NCBI RefSeq assembly: GCF_027912675.1
Contig: NZ_CP115757.1
Coordinates: forward strand, 2,170,001 to 2,234,000
Source of the DNA: Paracoccus sp. SCSIO 75233
Lineage (GTDB): Bacteria > Pseudomonadota > Alphaproteobacteria > Rhodobacterales > Rhodobacteraceae
Length of the DNA: 64,000 bases
Direction of reading: 5' to 3'
Positions 44,865 through 54,720 of this stretch are shown here, in pieces; position 1 is the stretch's first letter; each line of letters begins with the position of its first letter. The notes beneath the pieces were generated by a model. The model did no database searches. It was given only the letters and a program-made list of their open reading frames with translations, and was not told the DNA's origin. A program made the translations under genes and the position numbers.

Positions 44865-46670
44865 ATGACCAATCTTCACAGCACCATCGACCGCGTCACC
44901 GACCGCATCCGCGAACGCTCCAGAGACGCCCGATCCGCCTATCTGAACCGCGTCGCCAAAGCCGCAGAGGACGGGCCACGCCGGGCGCATCTTTCCTGCG
45001 GGAATCAGGCCCACGCCTATGCCGGGATGGACAACAAGGACGATCTGGCGACCTCCCGAAAACCCAATATCGGCATCGTGACGGCCTATAACGACATGCT
45101 GTCAGCCCATAAGCCCTATGAGCGTTTTCCCGATCTGATCCGCGCCGCCGCCGCGAAATCCGGCGCGACGGCGCAGGTGGCTGGCGGCGTTCCCGCGATG
45201 TGCGACGGGGTCACACAGGGCCGCGCGGGAATGGAGCTGTCGCTGTTCTCCCGCGACGTCATCGCACTCGCCGCAGGTGTGGCCATGTCACATGATACTT
45301 TCGACGCAGCGATGTATCTGGGCGTCTGCGACAAGATCGTGCCCGGGCTGGTCATCGCCGCCGCGACCTTCGGCCATGTCCCCACTGTTTTCGTTCCGGC
45401 GGGTCCGATGCCCTCCGGTCTGCCGAATGACGAAAAGGCGAAGGTCCGTCAGCAATTCGCCAGCGGAGAGGTCGGGCGCGACCGCCTGATGGAAGCGGAG
45501 ATGGCCTCCTACCACTCCCCCGGCACCTGCACCTTCTACGGCACGGCGAACAGCAATCAGATGCTGATGGAGTTCATGGGGCTGCACCTGCCCGGCTCCA
45601 GCTTCGTCAACCCGAACACCGATATGCGTGATGCCCTGACCGGCGCAGCGGTCGAGCGGGCAGCGGCAATCACCAAGCTCGGCAACGACTACCTGCCGGT
45701 CGGGGAGGTGCTGGACGAGCGCGCCTTCGTCAATGGCATGGTCGGGCTGATGGCAACGGGTGGTTCGACCAATCTCGTGCTGCACCTGCCGGCGATGGCA
45801 CGGGCGGCAGGCGTCCTGATCGACATCGAGGATTTCAACGACATCTCCGACAACGTGCCGCTGATGGCGCGGGTCTATCCGAATGGTCTCGCCGACGTGA
45901 ACCATTTCCACGCGGCAGGCGGTCTCGGCTACATGATCCGGCATCTGCTGGAAGCGGGCCTGCTGCATGAGGATGTGCGCACAATCGCGGGCGGCGGCAT
46001 GTCGCAGTATATCACCGAGCCCAAGCTGAAGGACGGTCGCGTCGTCTGGGAAGAAGGCGCGCGCGATTCGCAGAACGACAAGATCCTGCGCCCCGCCTCC
46101 GACCCCTTCGCAAAAACCGGCGGGCTGAAGCAGCTTGCGGGCAATCTGGGTCGCGGCGTCATCAAGGTCTCTGCCGTCGCGCCGGAACGTCATGTGATCG
46201 AGGCCCCGGCCCGCGTCTTTACCGATCAGGAACAGGTCAAGGCCGCGTTCAGGGCGGGCGAGTTCACCGAAGACACCATCGTCGTCGTCCGCTTTCAGGG
46301 ACCGGCGGCGAACGGCATGCCGGAGTTGCATTCGCTGACCCCGATCCTCGCCGTGCTACAGGATCGCGGTCTGAAGGTCGCGCTTGTCACCGATGGCCGC
46401 ATGTCCGGCGCATCGGGCAAGGTGCCCGCGGCGATCCATATCGCGCCGGAGGCTGCCAAGGGCGGGCCGCTGGCACGGGTGCGCGATGGCGACATCATCC
46501 GGCTTGACGCGGTAAGCGGCAGCATCGAATGCCTCGCCAGCGATTTCGAGAGCCGCGAACCGGCGACCGCCGATCTCTCCGGCAACCAGTACGGAATGGG
46601 CCGGGAGATGTTCGGCGTGTTCCGCAACGCCGCCTGTGCCGCAACGGAAGGCGCCTGCTCGATCCTCTGA
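44865..46670 (+). CDS. edd: Phosphogluconate dehydratase
   Basis: 601 residues of the IlvD/Edd family. Cluster/active-site cysteines lie in [35 protein letters not shown] and [49 protein letters not shown] and [10 protein letters not shown] are family motifs. The Edd-type N terminus ([19 protein letters not shown]) separates it from IlvD. It dehydrates 6-phosphogluconate to KDPG. A LacI-type operator precedes it. It is convergent with the thiolase gene, seven bases apart. Confidence 0.96.
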   Translation: MTNLHSTIDRVTDRIRERSRDARSAYLNRVAKAAEDGPRRAHLSCGNQAHAYAGMDNKDDLATSRKPNIGIVTAYNDMLSAHKPYERFPDLIRAAAAKSGATAQVAGGVPAMCDGVTQGRAGMELSLFSRDVIALAAGVAMSHDTFDAAMYLGVCDKIVPGLVIAAATFGHVPTVFVPAGPMPSGLPNDEKAKVRQQFASGEVGRDRLMEAEMASYHSPGTCTFYGTANSNQMLMEFMGLHLPGSSFVNPNTDMRDALTGAAVERAAAITKLGNDYLPVGEVLDERAFVNGMVGLMATGGSTNLVLHLPAMARAAGVLIDIEDFNDISDNVPLMARVYPNGLADVNHFHAAGGLGYMIRHLLEAGLLHEDVRTIAGGGMSQYITEPKLKDGRVVWEEGARDSQNDKILRPASDPFAKTGGLKQLAGNLGRGVIKVSAVAPERHVIEAPARVFTDQEQVKAAFRAGEFTEDTIVVVRFQGPAANGMPELHSLTPILAVLQDRGLKVALVTDGRMSGASGKVPAAIHIAPEAAKGGPLARVRDGDIIRLDAVSGSIECLASDFESREPATADLSGNQYGMGREMFGVFRNAACAATEGACSIL

Positions 46671-46677
46671 GCCGCGC

Positions 46678-47868
46678 CTAACCGATCCACTCAACCGCCA
46701 CCGCCGTCGCCTCGCCGCCGCCAATGCAAAGCGAGGCGACGCCGCGTTTCAGCCCATATGTTTCAAGCGCGGCAAGCAGCGTCACCATCACCCGTGCACC
46801 GGACGCCCCGATCGGATGGCCGAGCGCGCAGGCCCCGCCATGCACGTTCACCTTGTCATGCGGAAGCGTCAGATCGCGCATCGCGGCCATTGTAACAACG
46901 GCGAATGCCTCGTTGATCTCGAACAGATCGACATCCGCCAGATCCCAGCCGATCCGCTCCGCCAGCCGCGTCATCGCACCGACAGGGGCGGTCGGAAACA
47001 GGCTTGGCTTGTCGGCATAGGTGGCATGGCCCACAATCACGGCCAGCGGCGTGACACCCAGCTTCTCCGCCTGACTGCGCCGCATCAGAACCATTGCCGC
47101 CGCCCCGTCCGAGATTGAGGAACTGTTCGCCGCCGTGACCGTCCCGTCCTTCCGGAAGGCCGGTTTCAGCGTCGGGATCTTGTCGAGATTGGCCTTGCCC
47201 GGCTGTTCGTCAATCTCCACCACGACATCGCCCTTGCGCCCCGGCACCGTGACCGGCGTGACCTCCGTGGCAAATTTCCCCTCCTCAATCGCCTTCTGCG
47301 CGCGTGTGAGGGATTCGATGGCAAAACCGTCCTGCTCCTGGCGCGTGAAACCATAGCTCTGCGCGCAGTCCTCGGCGAAGGTGCCCATAAGCCGGCCCTT
47401 GTCGTAAGCGTCCTCCAGCCCGTCGAGGAACATGTGATCCATGACCTGACCATGCCCCATGCGCATTCCTGCACGCGCTTTCGGCAGCAGATAGGGCGCA
47501 TTCGACATGCTCTCCATGCCGCCCGCCACGGCAATATCGGCGCTGCCTGCCAGAAGCAGATCATGAACCAGCATCGCCGCTTTCATACCCGAACCGCACA
47601 TCTTGTTGACCGTCGTCGCCCCGACGCCAAGCGGCAAGCCTGCCCCAAGCCCCGCCTGCCGGGCCGGGGCCTGCCCTTGCCCAGCAGGCAGAACGCAGCC
47701 CATGACGATTTCTTCGACCTGATCAGCCGCGACCCCGCTGCGCTCGACCGCAGCCCTGACCGCCGCCGCGCCGAGATCTGCCGCCGGAACCGTGGCGAAA
47801 TCCCCCTGAAACCCGCCCATCGGGGTTCGCGCGGCGGAAACGATAACGATAGGGTCGGTGCTGGGCAT
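46678..47868 (-). CDS. Acetyl-CoA acetyltransferase (thiolase)
   Basis: 396 residues; AGGAGGAACTC before the ATG. Nucleophilic Cys in [21 protein letters not shown]; thiolase signature [39 protein letters not shown]; second active-site Cys in [18 protein letters not shown]. It is the biosynthetic or short-chain degradative thiolase type that condenses or cleaves acetoacetyl-CoA. No phaB/phaC or fatty-acid genes adjoin, so the pathway is unresolved. Confidence 0.93.
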   Translation of the reverse strand: MPSTDPIVIVSAARTPMGGFQGDFATVPAADLGAAAVRAAVERSGVAADQVEEIVMGCVLPAGQGQAPARQAGLGAGLPLGVGATTVNKMCGSGMKAAMLVHDLLLAGSADIAVAGGMESMSNAPYLLPKARAGMRMGHGQVMDHMFLDGLEDAYDKGRLMGTFAEDCAQSYGFTRQEQDGFAIESLTRAQKAIEEGKFATEVTPVTVPGRKGDVVVEIDEQPGKANLDKIPTLKPAFRKDGTVTAANSSSISDGAAAMVLMRRSQAEKLGVTPLAVIVGHATYADKPSLFPTAPVGAMTRLAERIGWDLADVDLFEINEAFAVVTMAAMRDLTLPHDKVNVHGGACALGHPIGASGARVMVTLLAALETYGLKRGVASLCIGGGEATAVAVEWIG

Positions 47869-47904
47869 GAGTTCCTCCTGTTCATGGCCTGCGGCGCTGC
47901 GCCG

Positions 47905-48363
47905 CTATGGGACGGTCGGGTCGCCGAAACGCTCGATAATCCGGGCGCGGATCTGGTCGCGGGTTTCGCGGTATTTCTGCAAGACCGCCTCGCGCCCCTC
48001 GGCCAGCCCGGTCGGGTCAAGCACGGGCCAGTATTCAATATCCAGATGCGCGTGGCGGGTCAGTTCAATCGCCTGCCGTTGCGAGGCGGGCGAGAGCGCG
48101 ATGACCAGATCGAAACTGCTCAGATCGTCGCCCCAGCTCTGCATCTCCTCGAAGCTGCGGGATCGGTGCCGGGACAACTCCACCCCCAGTTCCTGGCAGA
48201 CCGCGACGGCGAAGCCATCAATCTCCAGATCGTTCTTGACCCCGGCCGATTGAATATAGGCGGCACGGCCATAGAATTTCTTCATCATCCCTTCGGCCAT
48301 TGGCGAACGGACGGCATTGTGATCACAGCAGAACAGCACCGAGTGAGGTATCTGTCCGGGCAT
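47905..48363 (-). CDS. Low-molecular-weight phosphatase-family protein
   Basis: 152 residues. The phosphate loop C-X5-R is CDHNAVRS within VLFCCDHNAVRSPMAEGMM. The general-acid Asp lies in WPVLDPTGLAEG. The fold is that of low-molecular-weight protein-tyrosine phosphatase/arsenate reductase; the lack of the extra thioredoxin-linked cysteine pair makes arsenate reductase less sure. It is the last gene of the hisD run, 3 bases after UPF0262. A conserved place beside hisD and UPF0262 is characteristic of the family group, by recollection. Confidence 0.85.
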   Translation of the reverse strand: MPGQIPHSVLFCCDHNAVRSPMAEGMMKKFYGRAAYIQSAGVKNDLEIDGFAVAVCQELGVELSRHRSRSFEEMQSWGDDLSSFDLVIALSPASQRQAIELTRHAHLDIEYWPVLDPTGLAEGREAVLQKYRETRDQIRARIIERFGDPTVP

Positions 48364-48366
48364 GGA

Positions 48367-48846
48367 TCACCCCTCGGGAATAAGCGCGCAGATCAGCGTG
48401 AACAGACGGCGGGACGTGTCGCTGTCGATCTCCGCCTTGCCCTCCAGCCGTTCCTGAAGGGTCCGCGCACCTTCATTGTGGATACCGCGCCGCGCCATAT
48501 CGATCGCCTCGATCTTCGCGGGCGGCAGGTTTTTCACCGCGTCATAATAGCTGGCGCAGATCTGGAAATAATCCTTCACCACCTGACGGAACGGGCCGAG
48601 GGAGAGGTGAAATTCACCGACCTTGTCGCCATTCTTCGTCGAGATATCGAATACCAGCCGCCCCTCGCGGATCGCCAGCAACAGGCCGTAAGGTCCGGGC
48701 GGCACGTCCTGCCGGTCGCGGTCGGGCAGCGCGAAACTGTTCTCCTCCAGCAGATCGTAGATCGCGACCTTCCGGTCCTGTTCGACCTGCGAAGATGCGG
48801 GCGGGATCGCACTGTCGTCGATTTCGACGCGGATGAGACGGCTCAT
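48367..48846 (-). CDS. UPF0262 family protein
   Basis: 159 residues: MSRLIRVEIDDSAIPPASSQ, GPYGLLLAIREGRLVFDIST, LGPFRQVVKDYFQICASYYDAVKNL, IHNEGARTLQERLEGKAEIDSDTSRRLFTLICAL. These match UPF0262, known only from alphaproteobacteria and of unknown function. The ATGA overlap with the preceding small membrane protein fixes the start. Confidence 0.92.
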   Translation of the reverse strand: MSRLIRVEIDDSAIPPASSQVEQDRKVAIYDLLEENSFALPDRDRQDVPPGPYGLLLAIREGRLVFDISTKNGDKVGEFHLSLGPFRQVVKDYFQICASYYDAVKNLPPAKIEAIDMARRGIHNEGARTLQERLEGKAEIDSDTSRRLFTLICALIPEG

Positions 48847-49070
48847 GATTTCTTCCCCAAAACAGTGGCAGCCATAAACATAAAGGCTGCCAGCATACTC
48901 GCGAAACGCACCGGATGAATTGACCAAATATCTGCCGGCAACAAACCGGCGAACAAGAACAAGGTCATGGCGCACGGGAATGCTGCGTTCAGCAGACTGC
49001 CCTTCGCAGGACCCGGAAGCAAGGTCTCACAGCGCGTCACTGACAAAGCTGCGGGAACCCGGCCTGTCAT
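48843..49070 (-). CDS. Small membrane protein between hisD and UPF0262
   Basis: 75 residues from an ATG overlapping the hisD stop (ATGA) and ending in an ATGA with UPF0262. Two hydrophobic segments: LNAAFPCAMTLFLFAGLLPA and FASMLAAFMFMAATVLG, with a basic C terminus (GKKS). No domain recognised. The double overlap with its neighbours supports it being a real gene. Confidence 0.75.
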   Translation of the reverse strand: MTGRVPAALSVTRCETLLPGPAKGSLLNAAFPCAMTLFLFAGLLPADIWSIHPVRFASMLAAFMFMAATVLGKKS

Positions 49071-50383
49071 TCGTCTTGCCCGCCTTCGTTCAGGATTGCA
49101 AGCCGCGCCGACACCGACTGCCCATGCGCGCCAAGCCCTTCCGATTGCGCCAGCCGGACCGCTGCCGGACCGATGGCAGCAAGCGCACCCGGGGTCAGCC
49201 GGGCCAGCGTCGTGCGCTTGATGAAATCCATCACCGACAGTCCGGACGAAAACCGCGCCGAGCGCGCCGTCGGTAGGACATGGTTCGGTCCGCTGACATA
49301 ATCCCCCACGGCCTCCGGCGTATGCGCGCCAAGGAAGATCGCACCGGCATGGCGGGTCTGTTCCGCCAGCCGCTCCGGTTCCGCCACGCAAAGCTCAAGA
49401 TGTTCCGGCGCGACGCGATCCGACAGCGCCGCCGCTTCCGCCAGATCGCGGGTTACGATGATGGTGCCGTAATCGCGCCAGCTTGCACCGGCAATTTTGG
49501 ACCGCTCCAGCGTCGGGATCAGCCGCTCGACCGCATCTGCGACCGCGTCGGCCATCGCGGCATCCGGGGTGATCAGGATCGACTGGGCGTCCGCATCATG
49601 TTCCGCCTGCGCCATCAGATCGAGCGCCAGCCAGTCCGGGTTCTGATCCGCATCCGCGATCACCAGCACCTCCGACGGCCCGGCGATCATGTCGATCCCC
49701 ACCTTGCCGAAGACCTGCCGCTTGGCGGCGGCGACATAGGCATTGCCCGGCCCGGTGATCTTGTCCACAGGCGCAATGCTTGCCGTCCCGTAGGCCATCG
49801 CGGCAATCGCCTGCGCGCCGCCGACACGGTAGATCTCATCCACCCCGGCAATCTGGCAGGCGAGCAGCACCAGCGGGTTCACCACCCCGTCAGGTGTCGG
49901 CACACAGACCACCAGCCGCTCAACCCCGGCAACCCGCGCCGGAACCGCATTCATCAGCACAGAAGAAGGATAACTCGCCAGCCCGCCCGGCACATAGAGA
50001 CCGGCGGCAGAGACCGGCGTCCATCTCCAGCCAAGTGTCGCACCGGCGTCGTCCGTCCAGCTTTCATCGGCAGGAAGCTGGCGCGCGTGATAGGCCCGGA
50101 TCCGCGCCGCCGCCAGTTCAAGCGCCGCGCGTTCGTCGTCAGGCACCTTCGCCACCTGCTCCGCGATCTCCGCGTCCGAGACCCGCAGCGTTTCTGCCGT
50201 CAGTTCCAGCCGGTCAAACCGCGCGGTATAGTCGATCAGCGCCGCATCGCCGCGCGCGCGGACGTCAGCGATAATCGCCGACACCACATCGCCCACATCC
50301 GCCGAATCCTCGCGCTTGGCAGAGAGCATCGCGGTGAAGCGTTCCTCGAAATCGGGAGAGGTCGTCGTCAGTCTGATCGGCAT
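49067..50383 (-). CDS. hisD: Histidinol dehydrogenase
   Basis: 438 residues from the ATG with AGGAG eight bases upstream. GWRWTPVSAAGLYVPGGLASYPSSVLMNAVPA, VGGAQAIAAMAYGTASIAPVDKITGPGNAYVAAAKRQVFG, MIAGPSEVLVIAD and SGPNHVLPTARSARFSSGLSVMDFIKR carry the NAD, Zn and catalytic His/Glu residues. It oxidises histidinol to histidine in two steps. It sits in a murA/hisD run with several conserved unknowns, not in a full his operon. Confidence 0.96.
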   Translation of the reverse strand: MPIRLTTTSPDFEERFTAMLSAKREDSADVGDVVSAIIADVRARGDAALIDYTARFDRLELTAETLRVSDAEIAEQVAKVPDDERAALELAAARIRAYHARQLPADESWTDDAGATLGWRWTPVSAAGLYVPGGLASYPSSVLMNAVPARVAGVERLVVCVPTPDGVVNPLVLLACQIAGVDEIYRVGGAQAIAAMAYGTASIAPVDKITGPGNAYVAAAKRQVFGKVGIDMIAGPSEVLVIADADQNPDWLALDLMAQAEHDADAQSILITPDAAMADAVADAVERLIPTLERSKIAGASWRDYGTIIVTRDLAEAAALSDRVAPEHLELCVAEPERLAEQTRHAGAIFLGAHTPEAVGDYVSGPNHVLPTARSARFSSGLSVMDFIKRTTLARLTPGALAAIGPAAVRLAQSEGLGAHGQSVSARLAILNEGGQDE

Positions 50384-50431
50384 CGGGCACTCCTGTTGCG
50401 CGAGGAGTCTTAACGGTCCGGCCCGCAACGC

Positions 50432-50965
50432 TCAAGCGCGCAAAGACCTGAGCCTGACCCGCAATGGCTGGCGCAGCATCCGGCGCATCTCGATTTCCCA
50501 AGTCCCCCGATGGTTCAGCATCGGCGGCCCGCCAGTGGCGATGAAACCCGCCCGCGCATAAAGCGCCTGCGCCCGAAGGTTATCCCGCGCGACATGCAGG
50601 CCCAGCCTGGACATACCGGCATTCGCCGCGTTCCGGGCCAGCCGGGCAAAAATCGCATCGCCCAAGCCCTGCCCACGCGCGTCAGGGGCGACATAGACCG
50701 ACATGACCCAGCCCAGATCCGGCTCTGCGGGGGAAATATCCCGCTCCCAACTCGCGACGGCCCTGGGCGTACCGGGCGCAGGCCCTGCCGCCCACATCTC
50801 GCACCCCGCCAGCCGGGCGGCGAAATCCTCCAGCGGGCGATCTTCCCATTCGTCGAAGCTGGACCCGAAGGCCTCCGGTGCCGTGCGCAGCGCCTCCAGC
50901 CGGATGTCGCGCCATTCCTCTGCGCGATCCGGCGTCAGCTGCCAGAGCTGGAATGGCGGGGTCAC
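50432..50965 (-). CDS. GNAT-family N-acetyltransferase
   Basis: 177 residues from a GTG that overlaps the DUF2948 stop (GTGA). Residues ~100-135 hold the acetyl-CoA site (VMSVYVAPDARGQGLGDAIFARL), and LGLHVARDNLRAQALYARAGFIATG is the typical C-terminal motif. The substrate is unknown. It lies between DUF2948 and hisD; a ~48-base gap precedes hisD. Confidence 0.88.
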   Translation of the reverse strand: MTPPFQLWQLTPDRAEEWRDIRLEALRTAPEAFGSSFDEWEDRPLEDFAARLAGCEMWAAGPAPGTPRAVASWERDISPAEPDLGWVMSVYVAPDARGQGLGDAIFARLARNAANAGMSRLGLHVARDNLRAQALYARAGFIATGGPPMLNHRGTWEIEMRRMLRQPLRVRLRSLRA

Positions 50966-51441
50966 ATATCCTCGTGACGCGGCATATGCCGTGACGGCGC
51001 GATATAGGGCCGGGTGACGTCGCGCAGATCGATGGAGACGCATTCCGCATCCACAGCAATCGTCCCGTCACCGGCAAATTCCAGCAGCAGCCGGCCTGTG
51101 CCGTCCTCGCCCGGCTCCCAGATCATCGCCAGCAGCGAGAAGACGGCATCCGCATCATTGCGGTCGATGCCATCACTGCGAATGGCGGTAATGTCCGAGA
51201 CGACCAGAACCGAGCGCACCCGCTCAAACTCCCGCCCCTCACGCTGTGCGTCATCCGCATCTTCCCAGCGGAAACGGTTGATCAGCATGGCCAACTGACG
51301 GCGCTTGCGGTCGAAGGTGATATCCGCCCCGGTCAGCACCGCATCCTGCACCAGCATCGACAGGACAGAGATATCCTCCGCCCCCTCGGCACGCAGCATC
51401 AGCGGGCCGGGATCGGCGTCGTGAAAACTCGCATCATTCAT
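50962..51441 (-). CDS. DUF2948 family protein
   Basis: 159 residues from ATG 51441, overlapping the murA stop by 8 bases. The core is [48 protein letters not shown], later [39 protein letters not shown]. This pattern is DUF2948, an alphaproteobacterial family of unknown role commonly next to murA/hisD. It is probably cytoplasmic. Confidence 0.9.
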   Translation of the reverse strand: MNDASFHDADPGPLMLRAEGAEDISVLSMLVQDAVLTGADITFDRKRRQLAMLINRFRWEDADDAQREGREFERVRSVLVVSDITAIRSDGIDRNDADAVFSLLAMIWEPGEDGTGRLLLEFAGDGTIAVDAECVSIDLRDVTRPYIAPSRHMPRHEDM

Positions 51442-52717
51442 CGGGATTGGTTTCCTTGATCCGTTCCAGATTTGCCCCGACCCCCCGCAGCTTGCGCACC
51501 ACGCGCTCATATCCACGGTCGAGGTGATAGACGCGGCTCACCACGGTCTCCCCTTCCGCGGCAAGCCCGGCGAGGATCAGGCTGATCGAGGCGCGAAGAT
51601 CGGTCGCCATCACCGGCGCACCGCGCAGTTTCTCAACGCCGGTCACGGTCGCATGTCCGCCCTGAACGTCGATCCGCGCACCCATGCGGGTCAGTTCCGG
51701 CGCATGCATGAAGCGGTTCTCGAAGATACGCTCCTCAAGAACCGAGGTTCCCTGTGCGGTACACATCAACGCCATCATCTGCGCCTGCAAATCGGTCGGG
51801 AAGCCGGGGAACGGCTCCGTCACCACGTCAACGGCACGCACCCGCCCGTTCTTCCGCGAGACCTTCACGCCCCGTTCGGTTTCCGTCACCTCGATACCGG
51901 CTTCTTCCAGCTTGTCGGCAAAGGCCTGAATGAGCTCCAGCCGGCCGCCCAGACATTCAACCTCGCCCCCGCAGATCGCGGGTGCCAGCATATAGGTGCC
52001 CAATTCGATCCGGTCCGCAACGACGGGATGCGTGGCTCCGGACAGCTTGTCGACGCCCTGAATGGTGATCGTGCCGGTCGCCTCGCCTTCGATCTCGGCA
52101 CCCATGCGGCGAAGGCATTCGGCCAGATCGACGATCTCCGGCTCGCGGGCGGCGTGTTTCAGCACCGTCGTTCCCTTCGCCAGCGTTGCCGCCATGAGCG
52201 CGTTTTCCGTCGCCCCGACGGAGACGACCGGAAATTCGATCTCCGCACCTTTCAGCCGCCCGCTCGGCGCTTTGGCATGGACGTAGCCATCGCGCAGGTC
52301 CAGCTCCGCCCCCATAGCCTCAAGCGCCTTCAGATGCAGGTCAACTGGACGTGCGCCAATAGCGCAGCCGCCGGGCAGCGAAACGACAGCCTCGCCGTCG
52401 CGGGCCAGCATCGGGCCGAGAACCAGGATCGAGGCCCGCATCTTCCGCACGATTTCATAATCCGCACGGTGGCTGGTCAGATTGTGGCTGGACATGGCCA
52501 GCACCTCGCCCTCCTGCATGGAGACGACTTCCGCGCCCAGTGATTGCAGCAGCGCCGTCATGGTCCGGATGTCCGACAGTCGCGGCGCATTGGTCAGCAT
52601 CAGCGGCTGATCCGTCAGCAGCGTCGCCGGCATCAGCGTCAGGCAGGCATTCTTGGCCCCGGCAATCGGTATCTCGCCGTGAAGCTCTCCCCCGCCCTGA
52701 ACGATGATCTGATCCAT
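51434..52717 (-). CDS. murA: UDP-N-acetylglucosamine 1-carboxyvinyltransferase
   Basis: 427 residues from the ATG giving [26 protein letters not shown]. Catalytic Cys in [58 protein letters not shown]. It commits UDP-GlcNAc to peptidoglycan synthesis and is the fosfomycin target. Its start overlaps the stop of a 55-codon gene (TAATG), so translation is probably coupled. Confidence 0.97.
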   Translation of the reverse strand: MDQIIVQGGGELHGEIPIAGAKNACLTLMPATLLTDQPLMLTNAPRLSDIRTMTALLQSLGAEVVSMQEGEVLAMSSHNLTSHRADYEIVRKMRASILVLGPMLARDGEAVVSLPGGCAIGARPVDLHLKALEAMGAELDLRDGYVHAKAPSGRLKGAEIEFPVVSVGATENALMAATLAKGTTVLKHAAREPEIVDLAECLRRMGAEIEGEATGTITIQGVDKLSGATHPVVADRIELGTYMLAPAICGGEVECLGGRLELIQAFADKLEEAGIEVTETERGVKVSRKNGRVRAVDVVTEPFPGFPTDLQAQMMALMCTAQGTSVLEERIFENRFMHAPELTRMGARIDVQGGHATVTGVEKLRGAPVMATDLRASISLILAGLAAEGETVVSRVYHLDRGYERVVRKLRGVGANLERIKETNPDE

Positions 52718-52884
52718 TATTCCTCGCTTTCCGGGGCGTCGTTTTCTGCCTGTCCGCCCTTGTCGCTGTCTGCCCGTGCGCGCGCCTGTGCCTTGCGCCG
52801 CGCCAGATTGGCACGCAGCGCCTTTCCCAGCCGATCCTCGCGGCTGTCCGGTCGGCTCTTCTCTGGCTTGCGCGTCGTGTTCAT
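52717..52884 (-). CDS. Small basic protein upstream of and overlapping murA
   Basis: 55 residues: [56 protein letters not shown] single basic amphipathic helix ([19 protein letters not shown]) is flanked by a polar N terminus and an acidic tail. Its stop shares a base with the murA start (TAATG), which argues for a real, translated gene. Short Rhodobacteraceae hypotheticals with this shape (EDRLxxALRxNLxRRKAQAR) are familiar by recollection. It could bind nucleic acid or membrane; function unknown. Confidence 0.72.
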   Translation of the reverse strand: MNTTRKPEKSRPDSREDRLGKALRANLARRKAQARARADSDKGGQAENDAPESEE

Positions 52885-52916
52885 TGCGTCGTGTTAAACC
52901 TTCGGCAAGCAGAGGT

Positions 52917-53657
52917 CTAGCGCCGGGTGAGCTGGCGCAGCAAACCGTGAAGAACCTGCACATCGGCACGGGTCAGCGGCATGCGCGACCACATATTCCG
53001 CAAATTGAGTTTCATCGACGGCGCTTTTTCATCCGGGAAGAAATATCCCGCATCGCCCAGCTTTTCCTCGTAATGATCGGCGAGTTTCTGGATCTCCACC
53101 CGGTCAGCCGCAACTTCGCCTGCTGGTCGCCGATGCGTCGGCATCGGCTGATCCGGCAGCGCGCCCCGCGACAACTCGTAACCCGTCAGCAGAACCGCCT
53201 GCCCGAGATTGAGCGACGGGAAATCCGGGTTCACCGGCACCGTCAGAATGGCATTTGCCCGCGCAATGTCGTCATTCTCCAGCCCGGCCCGCTCCGGTCC
53301 GAAGATGAACGCACAGCGCCCGCCCTGCGAAATCTCGTCACGGTTTCGCGCGGCAGCGGTTTCCGGCGTGAAGACCGGCTTGGTCAGTTCCCGCCCCCGT
53401 GCCGTGGTCGCGAACGCATAGGTGATCCCCTCCATCGCCGCATCCAGCGTCGGAAACACGCGCGCCCGGTCGAGCACTCGCCCTGCCGCACCCGAGGCCA
53501 TCGCGACCGCTTTCGGATTTGGCCAGCCATCGCGGGGCGCGACCAGCCGCATCTCGGTCAGGCCGAAATTCAGCATGGCGCGCGCGGCGGCACCGATATT
53601 CTCACCCATCTGGGGGCGGGTCAGGATGATAACGGGCTGGGTTGCGGTCTCGGTCAT
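52917..53657 (-). CDS. trmJ: tRNA (cytidine/uridine-2'-O-)-methyltransferase TrmJ
   Basis: 246 residues of the SPOUT class: [39 protein letters not shown], and the trefoil-knot SAM site [46 protein letters not shown]. The C-terminal extension with [16 protein letters not shown] fits TrmJ, which methylates position 32 of tRNA anticodon loops. It is divergent from the thiE-like gene and about 32 bases upstream of the small pre-murA gene. Confidence 0.93.
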   Translation of the reverse strand: MTETATQPVIILTRPQMGENIGAAARAMLNFGLTEMRLVAPRDGWPNPKAVAMASGAAGRVLDRARVFPTLDAAMEGITYAFATTARGRELTKPVFTPETAAARNRDEISQGGRCAFIFGPERAGLENDDIARANAILTVPVNPDFPSLNLGQAVLLTGYELSRGALPDQPMPTHRRPAGEVAADRVEIQKLADHYEEKLGDAGYFFPDEKAPSMKLNLRNMWSRMPLTRADVQVLHGLLRQLTRR

Positions 53658-53743
53658 GCGGTCTGTTAGCGCCCCGCCCTGAAGCCCGCAAGCTCTGGCG
53701 TGTGCCGGACGCCGCTGCTAAGGCAAGGGAAAAAGGACCTGCC

Positions 53744-54364
53744 ATGACCGAACTGCCCGACGCCCCCACGGCACCTCAGCTTTACCTTATCACCCCGGTC
53801 GGGGCCGAGCCGGGGGCGTTCGCCCCGATGCTGTCCGAATTGCTCGAACGGTTCGAGGTGTCTTGCATCCGCATTCCCGGCGCAGGCGACGAGACCCAGC
53901 TTGGCCGGATCGCAGACGCGGTGCGCGACGTGGCGCATGGCAAGGATGTCGCGGTTGTCATCGAAGATCATATCCAGCTGGCGCAACGGCACGGGCTGGA
54001 CGGCGTCCACCTGACCGGCGGCGCGAAGCAGGTCCGCTACGCCCGCAAGGAACTCGGACCCGACGCCATCGTCGGCGCGTTCTGCGGCAACTCACGCCAT
54101 GACGGCATGAATGCCGGCGAGGCGGGCGCGGATTATGTCAGCTTCGGCCCGGCAGGTGAAACCGGGCTGGGCGATGGCGAAACGGCCCCGGCTGATCTGT
54201 TCGCCTGGTGGTCGGAAATGATCGAGGTGCCCGTGGTCGCGGAAGGGGGCCTAGATGCGACGCTGATCGGCAGGCTCAGCCCGGTCACGGATTTTTTCGC
54301 CTTGGGCGCGGAGATTTGGGGCGAGGACGATCCGGTCTCGGCGTTATCGATGTTGTGGCGGTAG
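53744..54364 (+). CDS. Thiamine-phosphate synthase family protein
   Basis: 206 residues from the ATG giving MTELPDAPTAPQLYLITPV. A TIM-barrel ThiE/TenI fold: LYLITPVGAEPGAFAPML, VVIEDHIQLAQRHGLDGVHLTGGAKQ, GADYVSFGPAG, VPVVAEGGLDATLIGRL. The phosphate site is recognisable, but the canonical ThiE string around GADGVHLGQ is altered and the GRG-type loop is weak, so it may be a divergent ThiE or a TenI-like isomerase. No other thiamine genes are near. Confidence 0.8.
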   Translation: MTELPDAPTAPQLYLITPVGAEPGAFAPMLSELLERFEVSCIRIPGAGDETQLGRIADAVRDVAHGKDVAVVIEDHIQLAQRHGLDGVHLTGGAKQVRYARKELGPDAIVGAFCGNSRHDGMNAGEAGADYVSFGPAGETGLGDGETAPADLFAWWSEMIEVPVVAEGGLDATLIGRLSPVTDFFALGAEIWGEDDPVSALSMLWR

Positions 54365-54374
54365 GTGGTTTTAT

Positions 54375-54622
54375 GGTGCGCTGAAGCGCACCCTACGCCT
54401 CCGTATTCAATTCCGTAGGGTGCGCTTTAGCGCACCGTGTCGCGCCCCAAACAATCCACGCCGCCGTTCCAATCCCATAGGGTGCGCTTCAGCGCACCGT
54501 GTCGCACCCCAAACAATCCACGCCGCCGTTCCAATCCCGTAGGGTGCGCTTCAGCGCACCGTGCCCCACCCCAAACAATCCACGCCGCCGTTCCAACCCC
54601 GTAGGGTGCGCTTCAGCGCACC
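54375..54622. repeat. 62-bp tandem repeat built on a palindromic intergenic element
   Basis: An inverted copy of the GGTGCGCT..AGCGCACC palindrome (54375-54397) is followed by four direct copies starting at 54419, 54481, 54543 and 54605, exactly 62 bp apart. Each unit is palindrome, then GTGTCGCACCCCAAACAATC, then CACGCCGCCGTTCCAATCCC, and TAG. The copies differ at only a few bases. The same 22-bp palindrome forms the sucC-sucD hairpin. The region is the ~350-bp non-coding gap between thiE and aroG; no gene is seen in it. Confidence 0.92.
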
Positions 54623-54673
54623 ACACCCAACCCCAACCAACACCCGCCGCCGATCCATACCCCGACCCGAACG

Positions 54674-54701
54674 AAAAAGGCCCCTCACAAGGGCCCCTTC
54701 C
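54674..54701 (-). terminator. Terminator for the DAHP synthase gene
   Basis: Read on the minus strand: GGGGCCC, TTGTGA loop, GGGGCC then TTTTTCG. The stem is imperfect but followed by a T-run, 20 bases after the stop. Confidence 0.65.
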
Positions 54702-54720
54702 TTCGACATGTCCCGACGGC

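Noticed and set aside
48318..48327. A further TGTGATCACA palindrome
   Set aside because: It is single, and it encodes the C-D-H of the phosphatase active-site loop (read on the minus strand), so codons explain it; no pair and no promoter context.
54419..54622. Possible CRISPR array (regular 62-bp spacing)
   Set aside because: The whole 62-bp unit is conserved, including the would-be spacers, and no cas genes are near. It is a simple tandem repeat.
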